Shown here: piece after piece, positions 43,010-55,206 of the stretch
Layout: each line of letters begins with the position of its first letter
How positions within the stretch are numbered: the stretch's first letter is position 1
Assembly: GCA_019096195.1 (NCBI GenBank)
Contig: JAGTXK010000219.1
Span: 1,364,001 to 1,428,000, forward strand
Direction of reading: 5' to 3'
Length of the DNA stretch: 64,000 nt
Source: Boletus sp. NGJ
Taxonomy: Eukaryota > Basidiomycota > Agaricomycetes > Boletales > Boletaceae
The notes under the pieces: generated by a model
What the model saw: the letters and a program-made list of their open reading frames with translations, nothing else
The model's database searches: none
What the model was told of the DNA's origin: nothing
Program-made: the position numbers and the translations under genes

Positions 43010-43138
43010 GATGAAGTAGGGTTGGTTGGATGGTATCTCTGTTCTTTATATTATGTAAGTGACATAATCAGACAGGGTTGAAGCATAGCATCCATCAAAA
43101 CCTTATATTATGTATTTACTAAATGATAGTTAATAATA

Positions 43139-43349
43139 TCAGAGTCAAAAAAGTGTTCCATTGACATATTATTTTAATATCTCAGTGCCATGACAACCAA
43201 ATCACATGACTAAGGGCTCATCTTCATGGCAAGGATTAGGGCTATTGATGACCCAGCAAGGGTTAGAGCTAATACCTTTTGATTCTCTTATGTACAAATA
43301 TCAAGTCTTTTCAAAATAGCCAAACATGGAAACACTTTTTGAGCCACTG
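43139..43349. repeat. Second copy of the Tc1 terminal unit/MITE
   Basis: Flanked by TA (43137-43138, 43350-43351). The left end TCAGAGTCAAAAAAGTG is the inverse of the right end CACTTTTTGAGCCACTG. The interior matches 23945-24110 (for example CATGACTAAGGGCTCATCTTC). It lies 130 bases upstream of the minus-strand transposase. Confidence 0.7.
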
Positions 43350-43351
43350 TA

Positions 43352-43937
43352 TGCTTATAGTACATTATAACAGGATCAGGAAGAGAATCACATGTAGGAA
43401 TATCATGATTACTGCACAGAAAAACCTGGCATTCCTCTATGTGGGGGATATTGCAGAGTAGAACTTCAACCCAGAGGACTTTGCTTCCAGTTTTATGTAC
43501 AGATATCTGGTTGAATGAGTAAGTAATGTATAGTCCTTGTACAGTTTGCTCATTCTTGTGTAGGTTACGAAACATATCTTCACATTGCCATCATTAGCCC
43601 TCTCCACTTTGAAGACCCACAACACACACTCCAGCAATAATAAACTCCATAACATGAGGTAGGTCAAAGCCAATCATATTGCATATGCTGCAACACATGT
43701 GAGTCTTTCATTTCTTATAACTCTACTAGTACCAACCTATACATAATTAGACATCTATTTACAAGCCAAGTTCGTGGACCTCAACATGGACTTTAAGCTG
43801 CCTGACTTTTACTATAGAATCATAACATTTATTGTGGATGAAATCTCTGAGAATTGGTCCAATGACCTCTATGCACACTACAATAAGTGAGTCAGCTATT
43901 CTCAATGAATGGCTGCCAATAACATTGTGCTAGGCTC
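43352..43937. other. Unassigned sequence with short coding-like stretches
   Basis: The minus strand at 43437-43673 reads ANDGNVKICFVTYTRMSKLY and KDYTLLTHSTRYLYIKLEAK, which looks like coding sequence but is not recognised. The plus strand near 43760-43890 reads FVDLNMDFKLPDFYYRIITF before a stop. Confidence 0.3.
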
Positions 43938-44375
43938 TTGTTTGGAAATCCATGCAGGCTTGGGTGTGCTATGGATGATGTTGATGAGCCCTCTGATGAA
44001 GATGACACCACAATTATGAAGAAACAGATGGTAAACAGGGCTAGTGATTTGTTCTCTTGGTTTAGAGCACCCATAGTGGTTAAGGACCTTATGTCTGCTG
44101 CTCACCACATGGATTTTGACGTGGACAACTTGTATGATAATTCCACAGCAGTCATGAAAGGTATTTCTATAGCTCATCATGCTGACACTATATCCTCCCA
44201 ATCCAGATCATCCACAATGGTTGAGGCAATCAGGCATGTAACTAGTGACATAGAGGTTGATGCAGACCATGATGATGATGCCAATCAAGAGCTGGATCAT
44301 GTGCAGAAACCCACTGCCTCCATTCTCACAAACATATCTGAAAAGCCAAAGGATTCAATGGTCACCCAAATATGA
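43938..44375 (+). CDS. Unrecognised 145-codon acidic ORF
   Basis: Open frame with acidic clusters (DDVDEPSDEDDT, VDADHDDDANQELD) and no known domain. It may continue the coding sequence seen just upstream (FKLPDFYYRII). It is truncated on the right where a family III LTR begins. It could be part of an unidentified transposon protein. Confidence 0.3.
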   Translation: MFGNPCRLGCAMDDVDEPSDEDDTTIMKKQMVNRASDLFSWFRAPIVVKDLMSAAHHMDFDVDNLYDNSTAVMKGISIAHHADTISSQSRSSTMVEAIRHVTSDIEVDADHDDDANQELDHVQKPTASILTNISEKPKDSMVTQI

Positions 44376-44376
44376 T

Positions 44377-44630
44377 ATCCAAGAGCTAAAAGCAATTCCA
44401 AACTTAAGGTAAGTACATTGGAGGGTGCTATTTTATATATGTAGAGATTCATGCATGCACCATGCTTTAAGGCTGGTGTGAAATGTACTGGAATATTCTA
44501 TGACATAGGGTGACATTATGAGTCTGGGCATAAGGCTGAGACCTAAGGGTTAGCTAGTATGTAATCACTTCATGGGAGCATCTATAGCTAAGTGGTGTAA
44601 ATATCTATCAGAATGAAGAAAATCATTTCG
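44377..44630 (-). repeat. 3' LTR (partial), family III
   Basis: 254 bp matching the right part of 29559-29849 (TTAGCTAGTATGTAA, AGCTAAGTGGTGTA). The right edge CATTTCG has lost the terminal A of TTTCA and is followed by TTACCC. About 40-50 bases of the left end are missing. Confidence 0.7.
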
Positions 44631-47600
44631 TTACCCTTAGCTGCTGAACTTCTGGTTGATGAGAATACCAGTGAGATAGAGTTGGGAGAGGGGAGAGGGG
44701 ATTTCAAAGAGATGGTCTGGGAGGTTGTTGAGTGACTTTGCATAAGAGCAGAATGTGGTGTTGTTGAATAGTTTGTGATTGGGTGATGTGCAGGTGGCAC
44801 AATCACAGTAGTTGACATTGAGTGTGCAAATGGCCAACAGGTGGGTGGTGTGAAATTTTTCAACAAGCTTTGTAGCATTCTTTACATTGGTCTTTGGTTC
44901 CAAGGTACACTCTTCTCATGGGTAGCTTTTCTAGTGGACGAGGTATTCCATCTTCTCTCATCATTTCCTCAAATCTACTACCTTCTGTACTTCATGTTCC
45001 TCCTCCTATTGCACAATAACTGGTGGTGGTGGTTTTGGTTTTGCTTGTGGTGAGGAGCCAGGATGGTATTGGATGAGTAGTGATTTGTGGATCTGTGGGT
45101 GATACACAGTGGATGGGTTGGCTTGAATTCTAAGAAGGAAGTAGAGATCTTGCATGAATGATGAAATGAACTGCATCTCTCAATCTGAGATCACTTTTCA
45201 TGGTATGCCATGGAGCTTGAATATTTGGTCATGGAATATTGTGATGACTCCCTGTGATGTGATCATATCCATGATAGACATAAGGTGAATCATCTTTGAG
45301 AAGTGATTGACAATGAGAATGGTGTTTTTCTGTCAGATTGGGGAAAGGGACTGATTAGGTCCACTGATATGATCTCCCATGGGAAGGATGGGATTTCATT
45401 CAGATAGTGGGGGGTGTGGAGGGATGTGGTCTTGGCTTTGACCTTTGAACATATGTTGCATCCTTTTATATATTCTTTGATATCCTTGTGAAGGATGGGC
45501 CAATAATATATATTCACCCATGATTAGGTTGTGGGTTTGTTTGACACCTGGGTGTCCTATGATTGGGTGATCATGATTGGTAATGAGGATGTCTTCGTGT
45601 AGTTTGTGGTTGTTGGAAACATAGGTGAGATTCCTCCATTTTACAAGACCATCCTTTCTTGTCCAGGGTGATCCTTCTTTATCAAGTTCTTCTTTTGCAA
45701 ATTGTTTGAGCTTATGCTGGAGCTTGTTGATTCATAATGTGATGCTGCTCAAAGTGACTACATTGAGTGAGACAGTAGTTGACTGTGGAGAGGATGGTGG
45801 TAAGAAAAGGGAGTTGGGGAGTAGGGTTTGTGTGGTGTTGTCAGATGTTACTCCCTTTTCAAAGTCTGGCCTCTGGGACAGAGGGTTGGCAGGATTGGTC
45901 TTGCCAGGGTGGTGAGTGATAGTGAGGTGGTATTTCTGCACTACATGCTGCCACCTAGCTTGCCAGCAGGAAAGATCTTGCAGATGGTGGTAGAACTCAA
46001 GGTTCTTGTGGTTCATAAGGATTTCTACTGGGTGCATGGCCTCCAGGAGGTGTTATCACCATTCATTAAGTCCAAAGATGATGGTGAGCATTTTGAGGTT
46101 GGTCACATGATAATTATGCTCAGTGTCATTGAAAAAACATAATATAAATACAATAGGGTGCCAAATGCTGTCATACTTCTGGAAGAGTACTATGCCAATG
46201 CCAACACCAGAGCCATTGGTTTTGACTTGGTAGAGGTTGGCATTGGTTGGCATTGGTTGGCATTGCGAGCATGAGGGCAGTGGAGATGGTGTCTTTGAGA
46301 AGGTCAATGGCCATTTGGTAGTCCATTGTCCAGAAGAAGTCCTTTTTTACTGATGTGAGTGTGTTGAGTGGTCATGCATTCAACATAAAGTTTTTCACGG
46401 ATTGTCAGTAGAAGGTGAGGAATCCAAGGAATTCTCTGACTGTCTTTTTGGATGTTGGGACTGGCCAATCTCAAATTGCTGCAATCTTTTTGATGTTCAT
46501 CTTTACTTTGTCTTGTGTAACAATAAGGCCAAGGAACTCTGTCTCTTGAACCTCAAAATCACATTTATTGTGGCACAGATAGAGATGTACATCATAAAGG
46601 ATTTGTAGTACTGCTTATACTACCTTACGATGCTCTTTAATTGTCTTTGTGAATATCATAATGTCATCAATGTAGACCACCACTATGCCTCAGTCCACCA
46701 GCTCCTTAAACAGTGAATTCATCATCATTTGGAATCTTGCCAGGGAGTTGATGAGGCTGAAAAACATCACGAGCAGCTCAAAGAGTTTGTCATTTGTTCA
46801 GAATGCCACTTTCTATTTGTCTTCTTCCACCATCCATATGTTGTTGTACCCCCACCTCATGTCGAACTTCATGTAGTATTTTGCAGCTTTGAGCTTGTCA
46901 GTGAGTTTGCTAATGAAGGGAAGGGGGTATCAGTTTCTTCTTGTCACTGCATTTAATTTGTGTTGTCTTATACAGGGCAGAGGCGTCCATTATTTTTCTC
47001 AATAGAGAAGAACACTGAGGCAAAGGGAGACTTGGAAGGTCAAATTCTTCTGGATTTGAGGTTTTTCTTGAGGAATGTGTTGAGTTCCTTCTGTTCACCT
47101 GGGTTCAGGAGGTATACTTTGCAGTCTACCTCATGGTTGCCAGGAAGGAGTTCGATGGTATGGTCCCAAGGTTGTCTTAGGGGAGTGCATCGAAGCTCTC
47201 CTTTGCAAACACATCTTTGAACTTGTGGACATACTCAGGGGTGGCTTTCTCAAAGGTCTTTTTCTTTTTTTGGGCAGAGTCTTTATGGCTATCTCAGTTG
47301 TAACATTACATAGGTATTCATCTATGTCTAGCTTATAAAGCTTGTTGCCTTATGAAGGTGCATAATCTGAGGGCCATCTGTTCTTTGTGATTATGTACTT
47401 GTAATTCTACTATCACAAGTTTGTTGATTTTTCCTCTGGCATTGGCTGTGCTAGTAGCAATGTATATGACGAGTGCTCACAGAAGATTGTGGGTTTGTAT
47501 CCCCTTCTTGATTGTGAAGTCTTTATGGATTGAGGACCTGGTGCAGCCTGAGTCAATGAGGGCTTTGACTTCCTCACTTGTACCATTTGACAATCATGGT

Positions 47601-47957
47601 TTCACTGGAATTTCAAGTGAGTTTCTTTTTGTGAGTTAAAGGGATGCTGTTTGGAATTTGGGGGCATGTTGGAGGTCATGAAATATCAAGTAAGCATCTT
47701 CCAACAAGATTCTGAACCAGGTCCTGAGATACTTTGATTGTTCTAATTTCATAGATGAACAACTTCAGGTGTTTGATGCTATGCTCAACATCAGTGTTTT
47801 CCACCTGAGCTTTCATCCAACATATAGACCACAGGTCTAACATATTTAACCAGAAACAAGAGGACATCTCTTTCTTTGGCTTAGAATCTTTTGGGTGTTT
47901 TCATGATATTATGTCCATGTCATTTGGCCCGTTGTCCTTTTTTACTAATGGTTTGAA
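44631..47957 (-). pseudogene. gypsy pol and gag end, family III copy (left member of a fused pair)
   Basis: Minus strand, from the C-terminal Cys tail (NVNYCDCATCTSPNHKLFNN) through integrase (KGCNICSKVKAKTTSLHTPH, PSFPWEIISVDLISPFPQSD), RNase H (MHPVEILMNHKNLEFYHHLQ), RT with an intact YIDDIMIFTKT near 46660, protease around 47.4-47.6 kb, and the gag end at about 47.65-47.95 kb. It then joins the RT of the other copy at about 47957. Many stops. Confidence 0.78.
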
Positions 47958-49374
47958 CTGGGACTGGCCAGTCAGCTATGGCAGAGACCTTCTTTGCATC
48001 CATCTTGACCTTATCTTGTGCAATGATGAGTCCTAGAAACTCAGTCTCTTGGATCTTGAAATCACATTTATCATGTCTTAGGTACTAGTGGGCATTGCAT
48101 CGTATTTGTAGTACCTCTCATACTACTTGTTGATGCTCTTCTATCGTCCTCATGAATATCATGATGTCGTCAATGTACACCACCACTATGCCTCAGTCTA
48201 CCAGCTCCTTAAACAGTGCATTCATCATTGTTTGGAACATTGCAGGGGAGTTGCTGAGTCTGAAGAACATCACAAGGGGCTCAAAGAGTCCATGGTTGGT
48301 CCTAAAGGTGGCCTTCCACTTGTCTCCTTCAGCCATTCATACATTGTTGTACCCCCACCTCACATTGAATTTAGTGTAGTACTTCGCTGCTTTGAGCTTG
48401 TTGACAAGCTCGGCAATTAGGGGGAGGGGGTATCGGTTATGGTGGGTCACTGCGTTAAGTTTGTGGTAGTCTTATACAGGGCAGAGGCGCCCATCCTTCT
48501 TTTTGATGAAGAAGAATGCTGAGGCAAAGGGGGACTTGAAGGGGTGTATGCACCCAGACTTGAGATTTTCCTTGAGAAAGACATCGAGTTCCCTCTGCTC
48601 TCCTGGGTTCAGAGGGTATACCTTACAGTCTACCTTGTGGTCTCCTGGGAGTAGCTCAATCACATGATCCCATGGGCGTCTTGGGGGGAGTGCATCAAAG
48701 TTCTCTTTTGTGAACATGTCCTTGAATTTGTGGACATATTCAGGTGCTGCCTCCTTGAAGGTCTTCTTTTTCTTTTGGATGTAGTCCTTGATGGCTACTT
48801 CCGTGGCGACATTGTGTATGTATTCATCACTGTCCAGCTGGAATAGCCTGTCTCCTTATGAGGGAGCAAAGTGTTCATCCTCTTTGTTGTTGTTGTTGTT
48901 GACCGATGTGGTGACATGGTCATTTCCGCAATGGAACGAGATTCGTCCAGTCCTCCAATCAATGGCTGGGTTGTGCATCTTTAGCTAATTGTGTCCCAGG
49001 AAGATAGTATTTGGCCTGAGGTTGGTTACTGCTAGGGCAATCTGCTCCTTGTGATCCTGGACTTGGAGTTTGACGATGACAAACTTTTTGATTTTGCCTC
49101 TGGCATTGGTGGTGCCATCGGCATTGTAAACAGTTAACACATGCGGTAGCAAGTGGGTTTGCACCCCCTTTTCAGCGACGAAGTTTTCGTGGATCGATGA
49201 TCCAGTACACCCAGAGTCAATGAGTGCCTTGACTTCCATCTGTTCTCCATTCGGAAGGCTTATCTGCACTGGGATCTCAAGTGAGTTCCTCTTGGGTAGG
49301 CATAGGGACACCTTTTGGAACTTCGGGGAGTGTTGTAGGTCTCGCAGGACCCAGTATGTGTCTTCTGATGTCAT
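47958..49374 (-). pseudogene. PR-RT of family III copy (right member of a fused pair)
   Basis: Protease starts MTSEDTYWVLRDLQHSPKFQ at 49374 and contains KALIDSGCTGSSIHENFVAE, with the tail NTIFLGHNWLKMHNPAIDW. RT: KEAAPEYVHKFKDMFTKENF, PRRPWDHVIELLPGDHKVDC, FASAFFFIKKKDGRLCPV, AAKYFTKFNVRWGYNNV, YIDDIMIFMRT near 48165, FLGLIIAQDKVKMDAKKVSA. Few stops remain compared with the left member. RNase H and integrase are missing because the RT runs into the gag end of the left member. Confidence 0.8.
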
Positions 49375-51242
49375 TGCTCAGAGTTCCTGAATGAGGTCCC
49401 AAGACACTTCAATTGTCCTGGTGTTGTGGACAAACGACTTCAGGTGTCTGATGCTGCATTCAACATCAGGGTGCTCTACCTGAGCCTTCATCCATCATAT
49501 GGACCAGGGGTCCAGTGTGTTCAACCAGGAATGAGAGAACGTCTCTTTCTTTCATTCAGATTCTCTCAGGTGTTTTCACAGTATTGTTCACGAGTCATTT
49601 GGCCCATCATCTCTTTTTACCAATGGATCAAACTTTACTTTTTGCTCAGGTATGGGGCACTTCAGGATGATGGTCGTCTTTTCCATTTTTGGGAGGTTTA
49701 CTTGGGCCTCCATTAATTCAGCCTCGTCACTACATAGAACTGCGAAATGGTTTCCTTGCAATGACTTATTGCAATGCACAGCAGGACAGCTGGTATCTAC
49801 TGTACGAGGAGAAAAGACGAGTCGTTGTTTACATCGGATGCGTACTCTATAGTGGGCTCTGCCTATTCTGCATCTGTCATCATTGCCCTGATACTTCCAA
49901 ATATTTTGGGGGACACTTCTTGTCTGTTGATTACAATGCCTCTCGCCTGACAAGGACGAGGGCGCTGGGGGTGGTCGGCGCACGGCCACGGCTTGGAACA
50001 CTTCCAGCAGATGCCAGCTGCTTGGGCCTTGTCCAGCTCCATTGGAGCGCCTTGACCAGTGAATCATGCCAGTCGCGTTGGGGTGAGGTTTAGTCACAGG
50101 AGTGGCTATGAGTGTGGGGCAAGGGCCAGTGGGAGGATTGTAGTGGGGTTGGGGGACGAAGCGGGGTGAGTAGACAGGCCCTGTTGCGTAGACCAATCTT
50201 TTTCGGTCTGTGATTTTGGCGAGGATGTCTGCCGCTTTGATGAGTGCTGTCTCCCACTGGTGCATGTTGGTTGACTCAATAAGGATGGGCTGGTTTCTTT
50301 CTATGAACTCCACTACATCAGAGTGCACTGCCCGTCTTACCAAGTTGACCATTACCCAGCCGTTGTATCTGATATTGAACTCTGCCGCTTCGGTGTAGTG
50401 GTACAGCTTGGTGAAGTAATCCTCCACTCTGTCCTTGCCTTGCTTAAGGGCCATGAGCTTTTGCTGCGCCACCTGCTTCAGGTTGGCAGGTTGGAAATTC
50501 TTCTTGAGCCTTTCCTCGAAGCTCGCGAAGGTGAGAATATGAATTGCTCCCTATGCACCATCATGAGATCTCCGAAATGTCCGGCAGGGTTGCTACCTCG
50601 AAGGTAGGACAGGACAATCAGGATCTTTTGGTAGTCTTGGGGGGTCATCTCAAAGCTGGAGAGGTACAGTTTCATCATGCGCCACCATGACACGAACTTT
50701 TCCTTGTTCCCATCGTAATACTCAGGTTTTGCAGCAAGGGACTTCCCTAGTTTTGGGGATGGCCCCGGGAAGCTGCATGTGCGGTTCCCGAGGGTTTCCA
50801 TGGGATGATGGGGAGCTCGGAATACTCAGGAGAGGGCGTCATGGTGGGGACAGCTGTGGAGGGAGCATCTGTTGTGTCAGGTCGGGAGGAGGAGGAGAGG
50901 GCTGGCTGGCCACAGCTCCTGCTCTCGTGTAAATCCTTTGCCACACCTCGAAGCCAGTCAGCCAGGTTCCAACCGGATCCATTGGTGGAACGTGGTGCTG
51001 GCAGTGGAGGAGTGGATTGACGGGGGTGGCAGGGATGAGACCCGGGGGCATCGACTGCCCAAAGAGCTCAAATGGCAAGGTCGCCAAAGGGTCGTGAGGG
51101 GAGGGTGCCTCTACGGGCAATTGGTGGGGAGTCAGATCTCAACTCTGATGTCTTCTAGTGTGGCGGCCATCGCACTAAAGGTGCTCTGGATTGGACAGCA
51201 AGATGGGCTGGGGGTGGGTGTGGGAGAGTTGATGAAGCTCAT
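49375..51242 (-). pseudogene. gag of family III copy (right member)
   Basis: It starts MSFINSPTPTPSPSCCP at 51242, then MAATLEDIRVEI and a stop, VEAPSPHDPLATLPFELFGQ, DPVGTWLTGFEVWQRIYTRA, GPSPKLGKSLAAKPEYYDGN, MMKLYLSSFEMTPQDYQKIL, QGKDRVEDYFTKLYHYTEAA and VEFIERNQPILIESTNMHQW. A cysteine cluster ICWKCSKPWPCAD near 50000 takes the place of a CCHC knuckle. It ends KCPIPEQKVKFDPLVKRDDG and a TGA, with the pol ATG a few codons after a further stop (QEL*AMTSED). Confidence 0.78.
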
Positions 51243-52176
51243 TGGTATTGGCGATTTAAGAAAATGAGGAGGTTCGTGAGTACCCTAATGAGTAGTTTGT
51301 TGGGTTGGATTCAGGGGGCATGAAGGCACTGAAACAGGTGGTGTATGAGAGGAGGATGCGTACTGTGCTGATGGGATGTGGTGGGTAAAGGCCGACAAAG
51401 CTCGTGCCAGGAGTGGCTGGCAGTGAGTGAAATCGGGGTATGGAAACAACCAAGCAGCACTCGGCTGCACGCCTGGAATTACGTGGAATAGTGGGGGAAG
51501 TGGTCCTGCAAAAGGACCCTTGATGAGAATGGGTGAGTGTCGATGAGGAACCGGAGAATAACTGTTGTACTACACACAGGGGTGCACAGGGGAAAGTCGA
51601 GATAAATCCTCTTGTTGCATTGGTGTGACATCACAGGTAATCACGCGAACCTGGGTACACTATCGTAGTACCAGTGTATGCTTGAATCAGCATCCACTCG
51701 AGAAGGGGGGCTGGTGCACTATGCCTGGTAGCAACATTATCCTAATTTATGACACTGGACAGGCGTATAACGACGGTTTCAGCGAGGGTCTACTCATGTG
51801 CATCACGTGCACCAGTGGGTTCCTCTGAGCCTGAGGTCCAGCAAGGGTTTGTCTGTGGCGAAGGGCTGCGAGGACAGATAGTGGGGTGGGGTAGACGTGA
51901 AAAGTCGAGGCCAAGTGGTCTTCGATCTCCTTATCTTCTCTCTTGGTTGTAGCCTGTGCTCAACACTTGCAACCACCTAGTAGGCTGGAATTACGCATAG
52001 CACTAATCGAGCTCCTTTAAGCGTGAGCAATGCCTATCAGGGTCTATGATTGTTCTGAAGGATTGATGCGGAGAGAGGGAAGTAGAGAAAAGTACAAGCG
52101 CGTCATTAAGGACAACGGTGAGGTGGTGGTGATGGGGGAAGATAGTCAGGGGACAAAGTGTCCAGTGACCAAGGAT
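51243..52176 (-). repeat. Leader of family III copy
   Basis: About 930 bp between the primer-binding site and gag, repeated at 21098-21545, 23110-23636 and 24135-24749, and weakly at 55.2-55.4 kb. It has no long ORF in the sense direction. Confidence 0.65.
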
Positions 52177-52188
52177 ATTCTTGGAATT
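52177..52188 (-). other. Self-complementary primer-binding site, family III
   Basis: On the minus strand AATTCCAAGAAT directly follows the LTR end. It is the exact reverse complement of ATTCTTGGAATT (minus strand, 52265-52254), the inferred RNA 5' end. Confidence 0.8.
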
Positions 52189-52488
52189 TGAAAGGAAAAG
52201 AGACCGACAATGCTTGGTGTTGCCCGAATACAAAATTCCTAGCATAGAATGGCAATTCCAAGAATGCGTATCTACTACAGAATATGCTACTATTTATACG
52301 TACAAAGTGTGAGCATGGACCAGCTTTAGGGGCAGCGTGGAATGTGCTAGACTAATGACATAATGTTCTAGGGGATTCCATGATGTACGTATGACATCAC
52401 AGTTCTAGGCACGGGTGTTAGCTAGTGCGTAAGCATCTGTTAGCTAAGTGTTGTAGGTATCTACGAGGTAAAAAGGAGAAGTGTTTCA
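52189..52488 (-). repeat. 5' LTR, family III, complete (300 bp)
   Basis: It has TGAAAGG at the left and GTGTTTCA at the right, with TGAAA/TTTCA inverted ends. It joins family I pol at 52489. Confidence 0.85.
52265..52298 (-). promoter_or_regulatory. TATA box and inferred transcript start, family III LTR
   Basis: TATAAATA at 52298-52291 on the minus strand, and predicted start at 52265, 33 bases downstream, where ATTCTTGGAATT begins. Confidence 0.65.
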
Positions 52489-52958
52489 CACAACAACGAA
52501 TGAAAGAGAGAACCCTCTTCCACTTCATACCATGGAAACTGGGAGATAAAGTCTGGCTGGAAACTAAAAACCTAAAAATGCAAGTTCCCTCCCAGAAACT
52601 CTTCCCAAAACAGACTGGACCATTTGAAATCATACAAATGGTATCATCCATCTTCTACCAACTAAAACTTCCACCCCAATAGAAGATCCACAATGTATTC
52701 CACGCCTCCTTGCTGTCCCCATATAAGGAAACTCCAGAGCATGGACCAAATTACCCTCAGCCATTCCCAGAACTGATCTGGACAGAAGAAGAATACGAAG
52801 TGGACAGCATCATTAACCACAAGGGGATTGCCAGGTGAAGGTGATACTTGGTGCACTGGAAAGGATACACTGCCGCCGAATGGACTTGGGAATCAGAGTC
52901 CAACCTGGGAAACGCCAAGAGTATTCTAAAGGAATATAAAAAGCGGCTCAAACTCTGA
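52489..52958 (+). pseudogene. gypsy pol 3' end (integrase C-terminus and chromodomain), family I
   Basis: It reads LFHFIPWKLGDKVWLETKNL, KQTGPFEIIQMVSSIFYQLK, IHNVFHASLLSPYKETPEHG, then the chromodomain: [39 protein letters not shown], ending KRLKL and TGA at 52956-52958. Two internal stops (LPPQ*, IAR*). It is cut on the left by the family III LTR. Confidence 0.82.
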
Positions 52959-52968
52959 ACAAACCCCC

Positions 52969-54149
52969 ATGCCCCAAGATCTCTCTTCCCTCTTGATCAC
53001 CATCTTACAGGTCCAACACACCCTAATCCAAGCCTGCCTCCAAGTACGCTACCCTGACCTTGATATTCCCTGACATGCTGCCATCCACGAATATTTTTGC
53101 CACATCAACTACTGCCCGTATCACCACGAGTACTAGTGAATGGCCCAGATCCCCCTCTCTCAAAGAATCCAACATCTCCCAGTCTTCACCTACCATATCT
53201 TCTATGCCACCATCCTCGAAAGTACCAAAACCCTTTGTGCTCTCGAAGGACTCCCTATCTTCTCAGCAAATGACACACTCATCCAACTAACCCACGCCTA
53301 TCGAGTCTATGTGGCCCTTCGCACTGTTCTCGCTGGGACTGCCTGGAGCTCAACAAGTGAGACTCCCTTACAGGGGACCCTCACCGCCACCATTGAACTC
53401 CTCTACCTCTGGGATCTCCTCCTTGAGCTCCTCTACATCGAGGGAATTGATTTCGCCATATCCCTACTTCCACTTCCCCTCATCTCTTGAAATCTCCAAC
53501 CCATTCTCTCCATGTTGTCTGATGAACAAAGAGAAGTTTTCTTTGCCCCCACAGACTCATCCCCAGGCAACCCATGTAGCCATAGGCATAGGGCCAGAAC
53601 TCCATTCCCTTTCCCCTGCTCAATTGAGAAATTCAAACATTAATGAAAACTGTGAGGAGACTCCTCTAGGAACAACTGGATCAACAACAGGAGACTTGGA
53701 ACAAACCCTTGTCAACACCCCCATTGACACTCCAGATTCCTCCCAATGAAGCACCACCACCATATCAGAATCAGCCATTTCGGGAACCACTTTGACAACT
53801 ATGTTGAACCAGAACCATCCTCTTCTCCTCGGAACTCTTCCCATCCTTATACAACCCATATTCCCCCTCCACTGGGAAACAGCTACAAAAAGGAGCCCTC
53901 TCTCTCCCGCCCTTCCCCATGCCAAACCCACAAGGGACACCCCTCATGCCAACCATACCAGCACAGTGGATGGTCATCCCAATCCCATGGAATTCACCAA
54001 CTGCCCCCCTCCTAACAGTTTTCTCTGCCAATCCCAGTGTTTTGAGTGTGGAAGTATGTTGCACCTACAACCTGACTGTCCTCCAATATGCCTGTCCATT
54101 CTGTCATATGGTTGCCCCCAGACATGTGCAATGTTGTTGCCCCAGATGA
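52969..54149 (+). pseudogene. Post-pol zinc-knuckle ORF, family I copy 2
   Basis: The ATG at 52969 lies 10 bases after the pol stop, in the +1 frame: MPQDLSSLLITILQ, VRYPDLDIP, then a TGA, CHINYCPYHHEY, a double stop, QIPLSQRIQHLPVFTYHIFY, TLIQLTHAYRVYVALRTVLA and DLLLELLYIEGIDFAISLL. The distal part has CFECGSMLHLQPDC, then after a shift CPFCHMVAPRHVQCCC, ending TGA at 54147. It shares its opening, the INYCPYHH motif and the knuckles with the copy at 73-1336. It is decayed, but similarity in the same place in two copies argues that it was a gene. Confidence 0.65.
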
Positions 54150-54309
54150 TGATGCACTCACTGCAGGACTATGGGAACATGGGGCCTCTATCTGTCCCCC
54201 AGGAACCCAAGACCACCTACTCGGCTCCTCTTGGGATCTCTCTGACTACCTCGTCAATGACGGAGATAACAGTTCCTGAGATGGAACTTCAGGACTACGA
54301 GGAGGGTAA

Positions 54310-55206
54310 TGTTATGGACAACGAAAGGGGGTACACCTTTTTCCCTCCCTTTCATACTCCCTCCATCTCCAGTCATCGATGACCTGTGGAGAGACCTCTC
54401 ATTCGACTCCTCAGAGACGACATAGGGAAAGCTTCCTTATGGGGGAACATCTATCACTTGACACTTCCCTCGATGACACTGCCTTCTAGGGCAGTGAACA
54501 GCCATCTACAAGATTCCCAGATCTCTCTGATGGCTATCCTCTCAATCCTGTGCTCCCTTCATTTCCCATGTTCTATGCCTAAACGTATGCCTCATATCAG
54601 ACACGGCCTCCTTGGCTATGCTCTCTCGTACATAGCTTTGTAGTCCCATCACTCCTAGCCTCATTTCCCGATTCGAGTCCTCCTTTCTCTTTATGGTAAC
54701 TCTGCTTACACCTGCCCTAAAGGGGGTAAGCCCTATATATAGTAGACAGTCAATCCCCTCTATATCTCCTAACCTTTGATCTACACCACATCCCATGTAA
54801 TCTACCCAACTCTCAGTTCCACATTACTTCAGGCATCTGCGCCCACCCTGGAAGTAATCACACTAGTGCTTGTGATACTCCTAGTATTCACATCACACTT
54901 GTGCAATATCCTTGCTACCCCCTCGCATGCTTAACCAGCAGCAACACCAATGCAGAACAGGTTCTGCACTACAGAGTATTAGCCTGCAAATGATAGGACT
55001 GCACCACTATCATCAAAGCCCAAGACTCTACCATTGGTCATAGAGAGACTCCAACCCCAGGGGAGACTCTACATAAAGCTAGCTGTCGATCCTCATACCT
55101 AGGGAACTCAGACCTAGGGAGCCATTTGCTCAAGTCCAGCTAGTTCAGTAATCAACTAGGAGGTCAATTACTTGGGAACGTGTCACCAAGTTATGAGGTC
55201 ATAACA
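54310..55206 (+). repeat. 3' LTR, family I
   Basis: 897 bp, TGTTATGGACAACG to TTATGAGGTCATAACA, preceded by the purine tract GAGGAGGGTAA (54299-54309). Its right part matches 8383-8770. Confidence 0.88.

Noticed and set aside
49689-50093. 134-codon plus-strand ORF with several cysteines
   Set aside because: Antisense to the family III gag; no motif of its own.
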